Assembly: GCF_003034965.1 (NCBI RefSeq)
Contig: NZ_PZKE01000004.1
Coordinates: forward strand, 186,001 to 250,000
DNA: 64,000 bases
From: Fuscovulum blasticum DSM 2131
GTDB lineage: Bacteria; Pseudomonadota; Alphaproteobacteria; Rhodobacterales; Rhodobacteraceae
Direction of reading: 5' to 3'
Positions 23,566 to 33,004 of the stretch are shown in pieces. The notes below the pieces were generated by a model. The model was not told where the DNA came from and did no database searches. It saw nothing but the letters and a program-made list of their open reading frames with translations. The translations under genes and the position numbers were made by a program. Every line of letters begins with the position of its first letter. Within the stretch, counting starts at the first letter, position 1.

Positions 23566-24537
23566 ATGCCGACCTTGCCTGTTCCGATCTTCGTGGCGCT
23601 TGTGCTGGGGTTTCTGGGGCTGCGCGCCTGGGCCAAGGGGGAAACGCCGCCGCCGCTGCTGGTTCTGATTGCGGCCTGCGCGGTGCAGGCGGCCGTAGTG
23701 GCGGGGCGGCTGCATTATGGGATCGAGGCCTTGAGCTGGGTGCAGCCCGTTCTGGCACTGGCCTTGCCGCCGCTGGCCTGGGTGGCCTTTGTTTCGGCCA
23801 CGCGTCGGCCCTTGCGGCTGGGCGATCTGTGGCATCTGGCAGGGCCGGGGTTCGGGCTGTTCGCCCGGATCTTTGCGCGCGAGGTGCTGGATGCCGCGAT
23901 CCTGCTGTCGTTCCTGGCCTATGGCGCGGCGGTGCTGCTGGCGCTGCGTGGGGCGGGCGAGATGGCCCATGCGCGGCTGGGCGCGGGCGAGCGGCCGCTG
24001 CGCCTGTGGCGCTGGCTGGGCTGGGCGCTGGTGGTGTCAGGGCTGACGGATGGGGTGATGATGGGCGCGGCGGTGCTGGGACATCAGGCCTGGCTGGGCT
24101 GGATGGTGACGGTGTTTTCAACCGCCTCGCTGCTTGCGCTGGGGGCGCTGATGCTGGCCGACGAGGTGGCGACGGTGGCCGAGCCGGAGGAGCCGCCGCG
24201 CGCAACCGCGGGCGACGCGGACCTGGTGCAGGCGCTGGACAGGCTGATGGCCGAGAAACGGCTGTGGCTGGACCCGGATCTGACGCTGGCGCGGATTGCG
24301 CGGCGGCTGGGGGTGCCGGCCAAGGCCTTGTCCGCTGCGGTGAACCGGGTGAAGGGCGAGAACATCAGCCGGGTGGTGAACGGCTGGCGGGTGGCCCACG
24401 CAGCCGAGTTGCTGCGCGGAGGGGCAACGGTGACCGAGGCGATGCTGGCCAGCGGCTTTGCCACCAAATCCAACTTCAACCGCGAGTTCCTGCGGGTGAC
24501 CGGCAAGGCGCCGAGCGGCTGGCGGAGCGAAGGGTAA
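23566..24537 (+). CDS. Membrane-embedded AraC-family transcriptional regulator
   Basis: This 323-residue protein has about six hydrophobic helices in its first 205 residues (for example FVALVLGFLGLRAW, LLVLIAACAVQAAVVAG, VLDAAILLSFLAYGAAVLLAL, WLGWMVTVFSTASLLALGALML), followed by a cytoplasmic AraC/XylS DNA-binding domain (about 220-320). In that domain LTLARIARRLGVPAKALSAAVNRV is the first helix-turn-helix and VTEAMLASGFATKSNFNREFLRVTGKAPSGWR the second. This gives a one-component membrane sensor with no cytoplasmic effector domain. It is divergent from a secreted hydrolase, which suggests that it senses a substrate or product of that enzyme at the membrane. The signal is unknown. Confidence 0.85.
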   Translation: MPTLPVPIFVALVLGFLGLRAWAKGETPPPLLVLIAACAVQAAVVAGRLHYGIEALSWVQPVLALALPPLAWVAFVSATRRPLRLGDLWHLAGPGFGLFARIFAREVLDAAILLSFLAYGAAVLLALRGAGEMAHARLGAGERPLRLWRWLGWALVVSGLTDGVMMGAAVLGHQAWLGWMVTVFSTASLLALGALMLADEVATVAEPEEPPRATAGDADLVQALDRLMAEKRLWLDPDLTLARIARRLGVPAKALSAAVNRVKGENISRVVNGWRVAHAAELLRGGATVTEAMLASGFATKSNFNREFLRVTGKAPSGWRSEG

Positions 24538-24667
24538 CCGCCAGCCGACAGGGGTGGCGCGAGATGTTGTGGATAAGGCGGGCGGGGGACGCCATTGATT
24601 GCGGGCTGCGGTTGACTCGTCGCGGGAAAGCGAGAGGATCGGGGGTTGGGCGAGTCGAGAGGGACAG

Positions 24668-27600
24668 GTGCGTTTCACCAAGCTGCGGCTGAACGGGTTC
24701 AAGAGCTTTGTGGACCCCACGGATCTGGTGATCCATGAGGGGCTGACCGGCGTGGTCGGCCCGAACGGCTGTGGCAAGTCGAACCTGCTGGAGGCGCTGC
24801 GCTGGGTGATGGGCGAGAACCGCCCCACGGCGATGCGCGGCGGCGGCATGGAAGACGTGATCTTCAACGGGGCGGCCACCCGGACGGCGCGGAACTTTGC
24901 CGAGGTGGCGCTGATGATCGACAACGCCGACCGGCTGGCGCCGAGCGGCTTCAACGACAGCGACATGATCGAGATCGTCCGGCGGATCACCCGCGATGCC
25001 GGCAGCGCCTATCGGGCGAACAGCAAGGAAGTGCGGGCGCGCGATGTGCAGATGCTGTTCGCGGATGCCTCGACCGGCAGCCACAGCCCGGCACTGGTGC
25101 GGCAGGGGCAGATTTCCGAGCTGATCAACGCCAAGCCGAAGGCGCGGCGGCGGGTGCTGGAAGAGGCGGCGGGGATCTCGGGCCTGTATGCGCGGCGGCA
25201 CGAGGCCGAGCTGAAGTTGCAGGGCACCGAGCAGAACCTGACGCGGGTGGACGACGTGCTGGAGCAGTTGGCCCAGCAGTTGAGTGTGCTGACGCGGCAG
25301 GCCCGGCAGGCGGCGCGGTATCGCGAGATTTCCGAAGAGCTGCGGCTGGCGGAAGGCATGTTGCTGTATCGCCGCTGGCGCGAGGCGGACGAGGCGCGGG
25401 GGCTGGCCGAGGCGGGTCTGCGTGAGCGGCTGATCGCGGCGGGGCAGGCCGAGGCGGCGGCCCGCGCGGCGGGCAAGGCGCGCGAGGCGGCCGAGGATGC
25501 GCTGCCGCCGAAGCGCGAGGAAGAGGCGATTGCGGGCGCGATCCTGCAACGGCTGATCCTGCAGCGCGAGGCGCTGGGCGATCAGGAAGCGCGCGCGATG
25601 GCGCTGATCGAGACGCTGCGGGGGCGGATCGCCCAGCTTGGCGCCGATATGGAGCGCGAGGCCGGGCTGAACCGCGACGCGGGCGAGGTGATCGGCCGGC
25701 TGGACTGGGAGATTGAACAGATTTCCCGCGCGCATGAGGGGCATGACGAGCGGCTGGCCGAGGCGGTGGAAGCCGCGCGCGAGGCGGGCGCCATCCTGAC
25801 CGACCGCGAGACGCTGCTGAGCGAGGCGACCGAGGATTCGGCGCGGCTGGCGGCGCGGCACCAGTCGGCGGCGCGGCTGCTGGCGGAAACGCAGGCCGGG
25901 GTGGACCGGGCCGAGGCCGAGGCGGTGCGCGCGCGCGAGGCGGTTGCGGCGGCGGAAACGGCGGTGGCCGACGGCGGAAGAGGCGCAGGCAGCCGCCGAG
26001 GAAGCGCGCGAGGTGGCGGCGGAACTGGCGGAACAGTCCGAGGCGGCGCTGGAGGCGGCCGAGGCGGCGCGGGCCGAGGTGCAGGGCCGCGAGGCCGAGG
26101 CGCGGGCGGCGCGCAGCGAGGCCGAAGGCGAGGCCAGCGCCCTGCGGGCCGAGGCGGGCGCGCTGGCGCGGCTGGTGGACCGCGAGGCGCAGGCGGGGCA
26201 TCAGATCCTGGACCGGCTGGTGGTGGAGCCGGGTTATGAGGCGGCGCTGGGCGCGGCACTGGCCGATGACCTGCGCGCCCCCGAGGTTGCGGCGGGCGAA
26301 CGGTCGGGCTGGGGGCTGCTGGAACCCTATATCGCGCCCCAGCCGCTGCCCGAAGGGGTGGAGCCGCTGGCCGACCGGGTTGAGGCGCCGGGGGTGCTGG
26401 CGCGGCGGCTGTCGCAGATTGGCGTCGTCAGCCGTGAAAAAGGTTTTCATCTGCAAGAGGCGCTGAAGCCGGGGCAGCGGCTGGTCAGCCTGGAGGGCGA
26501 CCTGTGGCGCTGGGACGGCTTCCGTTCCGGGGCCGAGGACGCGCCCAGTGCGGCGGCGCTGCGGTTGCAGCAGTTGAACCGGCTGCAGCGCCTGAAGGGC
26601 GAGCTGAGCGAGGCCGAGGCGCGGGCCGAGGGCGCGCGCGCGGCGCATGAGGCGTTGCAGGCGCGGCTGGCCGAACTGGCGCGGGCCGACCAGATGGCGC
26701 GCGATGCGCGGCGGGCGGCGGATCAGCGGGTGTCCGAGGCGGACCGGGCGCTGAGCCGGGCCGAGGCCGACCGGGCGCTGGCGGGCGGCAAGCTGGAAGC
26801 GGCGCGGTCGGCGGTGGCGCGGTTCGAGGATGAGGCGATGTCGGCCCGTGGCCGGGCGCGCGAGGCCGAGGCGGCGGCGAAGGAGCTGCCCGACCTTGAG
26901 GCGGCGCGCAACGCGGTGGAGGCGGCGAAGATCACCGTCGAGGCGGCGCGGATCGCCATGCTGACGCGGCGCAGCGCGCATGACGAGGTGCGCCGCGAGG
27001 GCGAGGCGCGGGTGCGGCGCCGGCAGGAGGCGATGAAGGAACTGTCGGGCTGGAAGCACCGGCTGGAGACCGCAGAGCGCCGCAGCGCCGAACTGGCCGA
27101 GCGCCGGGCCGAGGCCGAGGCCGAGCTGGACGATGCCAGCGCGGCGCCCGAGGAGATTGCCGCCAAGCGCGAGGAACTGGACGAGGCGATTGAAACCGCC
27201 GAGGCGCGGCGGCGCGTGGCGGCCGAGGCGCTGGCCGAAGCCGAGACGGCCCTGCGCGAGGCGCAGATGGCCGAACGCGAGGCCGAGCGCATGGCGGGCG
27301 AGGCGCGCGAAGGCAAGGCACGGGCCGAGGCGCGGCTGGATGCGGCGCGCGAGGCGGTGGCGCTGGCGGCCGAGCGGATTGCCGAGGAGGCGGACCGCAC
27401 GCCGCAGGAACTGCTGGTTTCGCTGCGCAGCGATCCCGACAAGATGCCGGCGGCCGATGTGCTGGATCAGGACGTGGCGCGGCTGAAACGCCAGCGCGAG
27501 GCGCTGGGGGCGGTGAACCTGCGCGCCGAAGAGGATGCCGCCACGGTTTCGGCGGAATATGACGCGCTGGCCAAGGAAAAGGGCGATCTGGAAGAGGCGG

Positions 27601-28124
27601 TCAAGAAGCTGCGCGCCGGGATTGCCGGGCTGAACCGCGAAGGGCGCGAACGGCTGCTGACGGCGTTTGAACAGGTGAACGCCAGTTTCGGCGCGCTGTT
27701 CACCCATCTGTTCGGTGGCGGCGAGGCGCGGCTGGTGCTGGTGGAAAGCGACGATCCGCTGGAGGCGGGGCTGGAGATCATGTGCCAGCCGCCCGGCAAG
27801 CGGCTGGCAACGCTGAGCCTGCTGTCCGGCGGTGAGCAGACGCTGACCGCGCTGGCGCTGATCTTCGGCGTGTTCCTGGCGAACCCCGCGCCGATCTGCG
27901 TGCTGGACGAGGTGGACGCCCCGCTGGACGATGCCAACGTGACGCGGTTCTGCGACATGCTGGACGAGATGACCCGGCGCACCGAGACGCGGTTCCTGGT
28001 CATCACCCACCATGCGGTGACGATGGCGCGGATGGACCGGCTGTTCGGCGTGACCATGCAGGAACAGGGCGTCAGCCAGTTGGTCAGCGTTGACCTGAAG
28101 AAGGCCGAGGCGCTGGTCGCCTGA
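24668..28124 (+). pseudogene. smc: Chromosome segregation protein SMC, interrupted by an apparent 1-bp insertion
   Basis: The two halves of a full SMC are present in different frames. The first half starts at GTG 24668 (GAGAGGGA site) with the N-terminal ATPase: Walker A GPNGCGKSN (31-39) and the Q-loop region. The second half holds the hinge (about LVDREAQAGHQILDRLVVEPGY), the return coiled coil, the C-loop LLSGGEQTLTALAL and Walker B CVLDEVDAPLDD. Reading is lost at about 25971-25974: dropping one base (for example C25972) restores AVAEAEEAQ, and the whole gene becomes 1151 residues, normal for SMC. SMC organises and segregates the chromosome and is usually important, so sequencing error is as likely as real loss. 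Confidence 0.9.
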
Positions 28125-29360
28125 TCAGGTGGCATCCATCGCTGCGCGGACGGTGGCGAAATGCGCCTGCCAGGTGGGAATGGGCGGCGGGGCCAGGCGG
28201 CGCGGCGGGCCGGTGAAGGACAGGATTCGGGTGATCCAGTCCTCGGGCGCGTCGGGCGGGCAATAGGCCGGATAGGTGCCGGCGATTTCGCGATAGACCG
28301 GCAGATCAGAGGCGATGACCGGAATCCCGTCGCGGGCGACCTCCATCAGGGGCAGGCCATAGCCTTCGGCAAAGCTGGGCATCAGCAGGGCGTTGACTGC
28401 GCGCAGAAGCGCCTGGACGGTGGCATCATCGGGCCGGTCCAGCACATGAATTGCGGTGCCCCGCAGCGGCGAACGGTCAAGCCGGGCGCGAAGTTCCTCG
28501 ACCTTCCAGCCCCAGCTTCCGGCGATCACCAGTTGCGGCAGGTGCTGGGGCGGAATGCGGGTGGCCATCCGATCCCAGGCCTCGACCAGAAGGCCAAGGT
28601 TCTTGCGCGGCTGGATGGTGCCAAGGGCCATGAACAGGGGCCGGTCGGGTGCAATGCCGGGGGGCAGCGGGCCGGGCGGCACGGCGGGGCGGTCATGCAG
28701 GCCGAGATGGGCCACCACGGCGGGCGGCGGCGGCAGGTTTGGGGCCAGCATCCGGGCATTGCGCAGATAATCGGCCCGGGTCACCGCCGAGTTGCAGAGG
28801 ATCAGATCGGCGTCGCGCAGGGTTTCGCGGACAAGGGCGGCGGCGGCGGTCGAATCCTCGAAATGCCATTCGGGATGGTCCAGCGGCAGCGTGTCATGAA
28901 TGAGGATGGCCGTTTTCACCCCGGCGGCGCGGAAGGTGCGGAACCGCGCTTCGGGCATGGGGCGGTGGCTGACGCCAAGAAACCAGGCCCCGGCGGGGAA
29001 CAGCCTGCGCAGGCCCGGAAGCAGGCGATCATTCTCGCCGGCGGGAACCCGTCGCAGCAGCGCGTGGCGCATGACGGCGAAGCGCAGCGCGGCGCGGGTG
29101 CGGCCCAGCCGCAGCAGAAGCCGCGACAGCGGCGGCAGATCGGCCGGGTCGCGCCGGGCGATCCAGTTTGCCAGCACCTGCCCTGCCCCGGGGCCAAGGA
29201 CCGAGACGGTGCCGCGATGTTCCAGAAAGAAATAGGCAGGCTCGGGTGCCGAGGCGAGCAGGGCAAGCCAGGCCCGTTCAACCCGGCCGATGCCGGTGGT
29301 GAAGGGATCAACCGCGTGGGGCAGCGGCATCGTGATGTCGAAAAGGATGGGTTTTCGCAT
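28125..29360 (-). CDS. Glycosyltransferase family 4 protein (GT-B fold)
   Basis: This 411-residue protein has the GT-B layout, with the C-terminal donor-binding half carrying FMALGTIQPRKNLGLLVEAWD and the EX7E-type segment SFAEGYGLPLMEVARDGIPVIASDLPVYREIAG, typical of family 4 retaining transferases. The N-terminal half includes TAILIHDTLPLDHPEW and LILCNSAVTRADYL, also common in this family. It transfers a sugar from a nucleotide donor to an unidentified acceptor, probably a cell-surface glycan. Its stop codon abuts the smc stop with no gap. A second glycosyltransferase (29980) is transcribed towards it, separated by a MOSC gene. Confidence 0.9.
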   Translation of the reverse strand: MRKPILFDITMPLPHAVDPFTTGIGRVERAWLALLASAPEPAYFFLEHRGTVSVLGPGAGQVLANWIARRDPADLPPLSRLLLRLGRTRAALRFAVMRHALLRRVPAGENDRLLPGLRRLFPAGAWFLGVSHRPMPEARFRTFRAAGVKTAILIHDTLPLDHPEWHFEDSTAAAALVRETLRDADLILCNSAVTRADYLRNARMLAPNLPPPPAVVAHLGLHDRPAVPPGPLPPGIAPDRPLFMALGTIQPRKNLGLLVEAWDRMATRIPPQHLPQLVIAGSWGWKVEELRARLDRSPLRGTAIHVLDRPDDATVQALLRAVNALLMPSFAEGYGLPLMEVARDGIPVIASDLPVYREIAGTYPAYCPPDAPEDWITRILSFTGPPRRLAPPPIPTWQAHFATVRAAMDAT

Positions 29361-29414
29361 CGGCAGCCCCGTTATGGCGAGGGCGCGCGGTTGCCGTGCG
29401 CCGTTCAGACGGTT

Positions 29415-29954
29415 CTAGAGCCTTGCGATTGTATCGCCTACGGCAATTTCGCCATCGGCGACAATGGCGCAGAGGATGCCGCGCAGGCGCAGCGGCGGGT
29501 GGCCGGGCATCGTGATCCAGTCTTTCGCGGCGGCGCCGTAGCGGGCCTTCCACTTGACGCAGCCATCGTTGAACAGGCCCGAGACGCGCAGCGTTGCGGT
29601 GCCGGCGCGCAGCAGGGTGCCTTCGGGCAGGTTCGCCTCGGTCGTGTCAAGATCGGCAAGGATGGTGTCGCCGGGATGCGGCTGGTCGGGGTGGATGCGG
29701 ACAAGATCATGCACGCGGCTGGGCAGGATCGAGACCTGGATCGCCGGATCGGGGCGGCCGTCGGGCAGCCGCGCCCAGGGGGCGGTCAGCCAGCGTTCGC
29801 CGGGCACGCCTTCGGCCACGGTCAGGCGCAGCCGGTCAGGGTGGGTGCGCTGGTTGTAGCCGGGGCGGAAGGTCAGTTGGCGCGCAACGGTCGCCTGTTT
29901 CGGCGCGGCCAGCACCTGCGGCAAGGCCGCCATCAGCGCATCCATGGTGATCAT
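29415..29954 (-). CDS. MOSC-domain protein
   Basis: This 179-residue protein is a small stand-alone MOSC domain. The beta-rich body contains HPDRLRLTVAEGVPGERWLTAP and GDTILADLDTTEANLPEGTLLRAG, and the conserved Cys appears in LFNDGCVKWKARYG. MOSC domains bind molybdenum cofactor sulphur or handle activated sulphur, as in YiiM and mARC. ATG 29954 is chosen for its AAAGG leader; an upstream in-frame start runs into the neighbouring glycosyltransferase. The catalytic function is unknown. Confidence 0.85.
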   Translation of the reverse strand: MITMDALMAALPQVLAAPKQATVARQLTFRPGYNQRTHPDRLRLTVAEGVPGERWLTAPWARLPDGRPDPAIQVSILPSRVHDLVRIHPDQPHPGDTILADLDTTEANLPEGTLLRAGTATLRVSGLFNDGCVKWKARYGAAAKDWITMPGHPPLRLRGILCAIVADGEIAVGDTIARL

Positions 29955-29979
29955 CGGCGGGGCCTTTCGCAAAGCGGCA

Positions 29980-30918
29980 TCAGGATTGCGCCAGAAGGTC
30001 GGCCACCTTGCGGCGCAGATCAAGGTTCACCTCGACCAGACGCCCTTCCTGCCACAGGATTTCGGCCATCTCCGGGGTCAGCATCTGGGTGGCGGTATAG
30101 AAGGCGTCGATCTGGTCCGGTGTGGCCCCGGACAGGGCCTGCAACAGGGCTTCGTTCTTCTGATAGGCGCCGCGCGCCAGACGGAAGGGCAGGGCCGCCG
30201 TCCACTTGGCGCGGTCCTGGGCGTGGAAATGCAGAAGTTTCACCCGGCGGTCCATCGGGGGGCCGTCCATGCGGACACCGTTCATCGAGCCGCCATGCAG
30301 GCGCGGGGTGAAGCCGGGCACGCCGGTGCGGAAGAAGGCCTTGCCGACGGAATGGGACAACATGCCGTTGGGCATGGCCGGGGCGTAACGCCCGAAGATG
30401 ATGTCGCGCAGAAAGGCGCGCGGGCCTTTCAGGGGGCCGCGGAAGAGGCGGGCGGTGAAGATGTCATCGGGAAGCGACGGGTCGTGCATCGCCTCGAACG
30501 GTTCCAGCCGCACCATGGGGTGATGGGCCGGGGCCGAGGCGAGGATTTCGCCCATCGGCCGGTCAGGCAGCAGGAATTCATCCACGTCGATATGGCCGAT
30601 CCACGGCAAGGGGCAGAGGCGCCAGGCGCGCAGCGCGTTGCGGGCCTGCCGGTTCTGGTGCCGGTCGGGGCGGATGCCGTTGCCGACCCGGGCCCAGTAT
30701 TCAGGGGTGCAGCGCAGCACGGAAACGCGCGGAATATCCTGCACGGCGGCGATGGCCGGATCATCGGGATCGTCAAAGCACAGGGTAATGGCGGCGGCGC
30801 CCAGATCAAGGTGATGGGCCAGGAAGGCAAGAACCTGGTCCTGCGGGGCCTTGATCGTGGCGACCAGCGCCCAGTCGATGCAGGCGGGCGGATCTTCTGG
30901 CGGCAGGTCTTCTGTCAT
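29980..30918 (-). CDS. Glycosyltransferase family 2-like protein
   Basis: This 312-residue protein resembles the Glyco_tranf_2_4 group: an N-terminal WALVATIKAPQDQVLAFLAHHLDLGAAAITLCFDDPDDP segment starting the GT-A nucleotide-binding fold, and HIDVDEFLLPD, where the D-V-D is the metal-binding DxD. The C-terminus includes LLHFHAQDRAKW and a helical tail. It likely glycosylates a surface polysaccharide or other acceptor. No flippase, polymerase or other export genes are adjacent, so the glycan is unknown. It lies between cbiB and the MOSC gene on the same strand, with short gaps. Confidence 0.82.
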   Translation of the reverse strand: MTEDLPPEDPPACIDWALVATIKAPQDQVLAFLAHHLDLGAAAITLCFDDPDDPAIAAVQDIPRVSVLRCTPEYWARVGNGIRPDRHQNRQARNALRAWRLCPLPWIGHIDVDEFLLPDRPMGEILASAPAHHPMVRLEPFEAMHDPSLPDDIFTARLFRGPLKGPRAFLRDIIFGRYAPAMPNGMLSHSVGKAFFRTGVPGFTPRLHGGSMNGVRMDGPPMDRRVKLLHFHAQDRAKWTAALPFRLARGAYQKNEALLQALSGATPDQIDAFYTATQMLTPEMAEILWQEGRLVEVNLDLRRKVADLLAQS

Positions 30919-30925
30919 GTGAAAC

Positions 30926-31825
30926 CTAAACCAGGGCGAACAGCAGGACGAGGGCCAGCATCCCGGCCCAGGCCCGCCAGAGCGCGGCGCAGGCGGCGTC
31001 GATGTCGTCGGGGCCGGGGTCGCGGCGGCCTTCGGGCCAGACCCAGGGGAAATCTGTCATCTTGCCGACATAGCTGCGCGGGCCGGCCAGCGCAACGTCC
31101 AGCACCGGGGCCAGAACGGATTCGGGCCAGCCCGCATTGGGGCTGCGGTGCTTGGGCGCGTCGCGCAGCACGGGGGCCGGGTCGAACCAGCCGGAGGTGA
31201 GCGCGATGAGCAGCGCGGTCAGCCGGGCGGGGATGAGGTTCAGAAGATCGTCAAGGCGGGCTGCGGCCCAGCCGAATTCGCGGTAGCGCGGGGTCATGTG
31301 GCCGATCATGCTGTCGGCGGTGTTGGCCATCTTGTAGGCCAGAAGGCCGGGCAGGCCGCCGACAAGGAACCAGAAGGCCGGGGCGATGACGCCATCGGAA
31401 AGGTTTTCCGCCGCACTTTCGATGGCGGCGCGGGCGACATCGGGTTCGGCCATCGGGGCGGTGTCGCGGCCGACGATCATGGAGACGGCACGCTTGCCAT
31501 CCTCAAGACTGCGACGCAGCGCGGTGGCGACGGCGCGGACGTGATCGACCAGCGAACGCTGCGCCAGAATGATTGCGGCGACAATCACTTCGATCACGCC
31601 ATGATCGGGCAGGATGTGGATCAGCCAGCCGGTCAGGGCGGCCAGTGCCACCAGAACGGCAATGACCAGAACGCCTGCCGCACGGCGGCCCGGGCCGCGG
31701 TTGAAACGGGTTTCCGCCGCCGCGATCAGGCGGCCCATCAGCACCGCGGGATGGGGCAGGCGACGCCAGAGCCAGTCGGGTTCACCGAAGAGCGCGTCGA
31801 GGATCATGGCAAGGACAAGGGTCAT
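30926..31825 (-). CDS. cbiB: CbiB/CobD, adenosylcobinamide-phosphate synthase
   Basis: This 299-residue multi-pass membrane protein has the CbiB motifs [58 protein letters not shown] (the conserved ESxxENxSDGxxAP core) and [13 protein letters not shown]. It joins cobyric acid with (R)-1-aminopropan-2-ol or its phosphate in cobalamin synthesis. ATG 31825 begins at [18 protein letters not shown]; the longer reading upstream is Pro/Arg-rich and unlikely. It is the only B12-synthesis gene in this window, but it fits the cobalt-type transporter at the left end. Confidence 0.93.
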   Translation of the reverse strand: MTLVLAMILDALFGEPDWLWRRLPHPAVLMGRLIAAAETRFNRGPGRRAAGVLVIAVLVALAALTGWLIHILPDHGVIEVIVAAIILAQRSLVDHVRAVATALRRSLEDGKRAVSMIVGRDTAPMAEPDVARAAIESAAENLSDGVIAPAFWFLVGGLPGLLAYKMANTADSMIGHMTPRYREFGWAAARLDDLLNLIPARLTALLIALTSGWFDPAPVLRDAPKHRSPNAGWPESVLAPVLDVALAGPRSYVGKMTDFPWVWPEGRRDPGPDDIDAACAALWRAWAGMLALVLLFALV

Positions 31826-32049
31826 GGGGTGAACCGGGGCAAATCGGGGGGCGAATCGGGCTGGGGCAGGGATGCCCCGGTTGGACCGGATTGGCGGGGG
31901 TGCCGCAAGGGAAAGATCGCCCGGACGGGGGGCAGGGTGCGGCAATGCTGCAACTGGGGCTTCACATTCCTGCAACAGAGAGGGTGCAGAAAGAAGCAGG
32001 CTTGATTTTGGCGCGCGGCGACACAGAGTTGAGTCAGAGGAGAGAGACC

Positions 32050-32403
32050 ATGCTGGAATTCCTGCCGACCCATGTGAGAGACGGTCTTGAGGCGGCGCGC
32101 AAGCGCGAGCTTCGCAAGCGGTCGCGGCTGCGGGTGCAGGTGGGCGATGCGGTCTATCCGGTGCTGCGGTTCTGGCACGACGGCTTTGCGCTGGATGCCG
32201 ATCTGGCCCCGGGCAAGCTGCGCGGTCTGGTCGATGTGTTCGACGGATCGCGGCATGTGTTCCAGTGCCTGATCGTGGCCTCGGCCAATGAGGACGGCGA
32301 ATTGCTGTGCGAATTCAAGCGCGCGACGGCCGTGACCGACCGCCCTGCGCTGGACTATCTGCGCGACGAGAACGCGCCGGTGGGCTATCTGCCCCGGGCC
32401 TGA
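32050..32403 (+). CDS. Conserved-looking small cytoplasmic protein of unknown function
   Basis: This 117-residue protein has no signal peptide or membrane segment. It starts [29 protein letters not shown], continues with a beta-strand pattern ([46 protein letters not shown]) and ends with [15 protein letters not shown]. The basic start followed by a short beta barrel is somewhat like PilZ domains, but the RxxxR and DxSxxG PilZ motifs are not clear, so I do not assign that family. A strong GAGGAGAGA ribosome-binding site precedes ATG 32050. It stands alone, divergent from cbiB and convergent with the L,D-transpeptidase. Confidence 0.7.
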   Translation: MLEFLPTHVRDGLEAARKRELRKRSRLRVQVGDAVYPVLRFWHDGFALDADLAPGKLRGLVDVFDGSRHVFQCLIVASANEDGELLCEFKRATAVTDRPALDYLRDENAPVGYLPRA

Positions 32404-32409
32404 GCGGGC

Positions 32410-32949
32410 CTAGGGCCGGATCTCGACCGGGGTGCCGGTCGGGGTGGCGGCCCAGATTTCCCGCATTTCGGCATTGGTCACGGCGATGCAGCCGGCCGTC
32501 CAGTCCCCCTTGACGATATAGCCTTCGGGCAGGCTGTTCGGCTGGCCGTGGATCATGATGTCACCGCCGGGATCATAGCCGCCCGCACGCGCGCGGGCGC
32601 GGTCTTCTGCCTGCGGGTAATCCAGGCCCAGCGACAGGTGATAGGCCGATTTGTCGTTGCGGCGGTTGATGGTGAACACGCCTTCGGGCGTGCGGCCATC
32701 ACCCTGGCGCGCCTTGTCGCCGGCGGGGGTGAAGCCAAGGGCGATGCGGTAGCTGCGCACCGCCTGACCGGCCTGCATCAGCACCATGCGGCGGGCGGCC
32801 TTTTCGATGACGATGCGGTCAACGGTGCCAACCAGCGGCGGCAGGGGCTGCGGCACCGGCGCCGGGGCCGGGCGCACCCAGAGGAGCGCCGCGGCACCGA
32901 TCACCGCCAGCAGGACAAGAAGGGCAAACAGCCGGGCAATCGTCTTCAT
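32410..32949 (-). CDS. L,D-transpeptidase (YkuD domain), membrane-anchored
   Basis: This 179-residue protein has one N-terminal membrane anchor (LFALLVLLAVIGAAALLWV), a Pro-rich linker and a YkuD catalytic domain. His134 lies in DIMIHGQPNSLPEG and the catalytic Cys154 in GDWTAGCIAVTNAEM. These enzymes make 3-3 peptidoglycan cross-links or attach lipoproteins in the periplasm and resist most beta-lactams. The length is short but complete for single-domain members. It is transcribed alone, convergent with the small unknown gene. Confidence 0.92.
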   Translation of the reverse strand: MKTIARLFALLVLLAVIGAAALLWVRPAPAPVPQPLPPLVGTVDRIVIEKAARRMVLMQAGQAVRSYRIALGFTPAGDKARQGDGRTPEGVFTINRRNDKSAYHLSLGLDYPQAEDRARARAGGYDPGGDIMIHGQPNSLPEGYIVKGDWTAGCIAVTNAEMREIWAATPTGTPVEIRP

Positions 32950-33004
32950 GGCCGGGAAACTAGCGCAGCAGGTGCTGCGGTGCCATCACGATGCTGCGAC
33001 ACCC

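Noticed and set aside
25960-25985. Programmed ribosomal frameshift in smc
   Set aside because: No slippery heptamer, internal Shine-Dalgarno or clear stimulatory hairpin at the switch point; a one-base error or mutation is simpler.
25125-28013. Long minus-strand open frame opposite smc
   Set aside because: Antisense to the SMC coiled coil; the translation is Arg/Pro/Leu-rich and without domains.
32050-32403. PilZ (c-di-GMP-binding) assignment for the small protein
   Set aside because: The required RxxxR and D/NxSxxG motifs are not clearly present.
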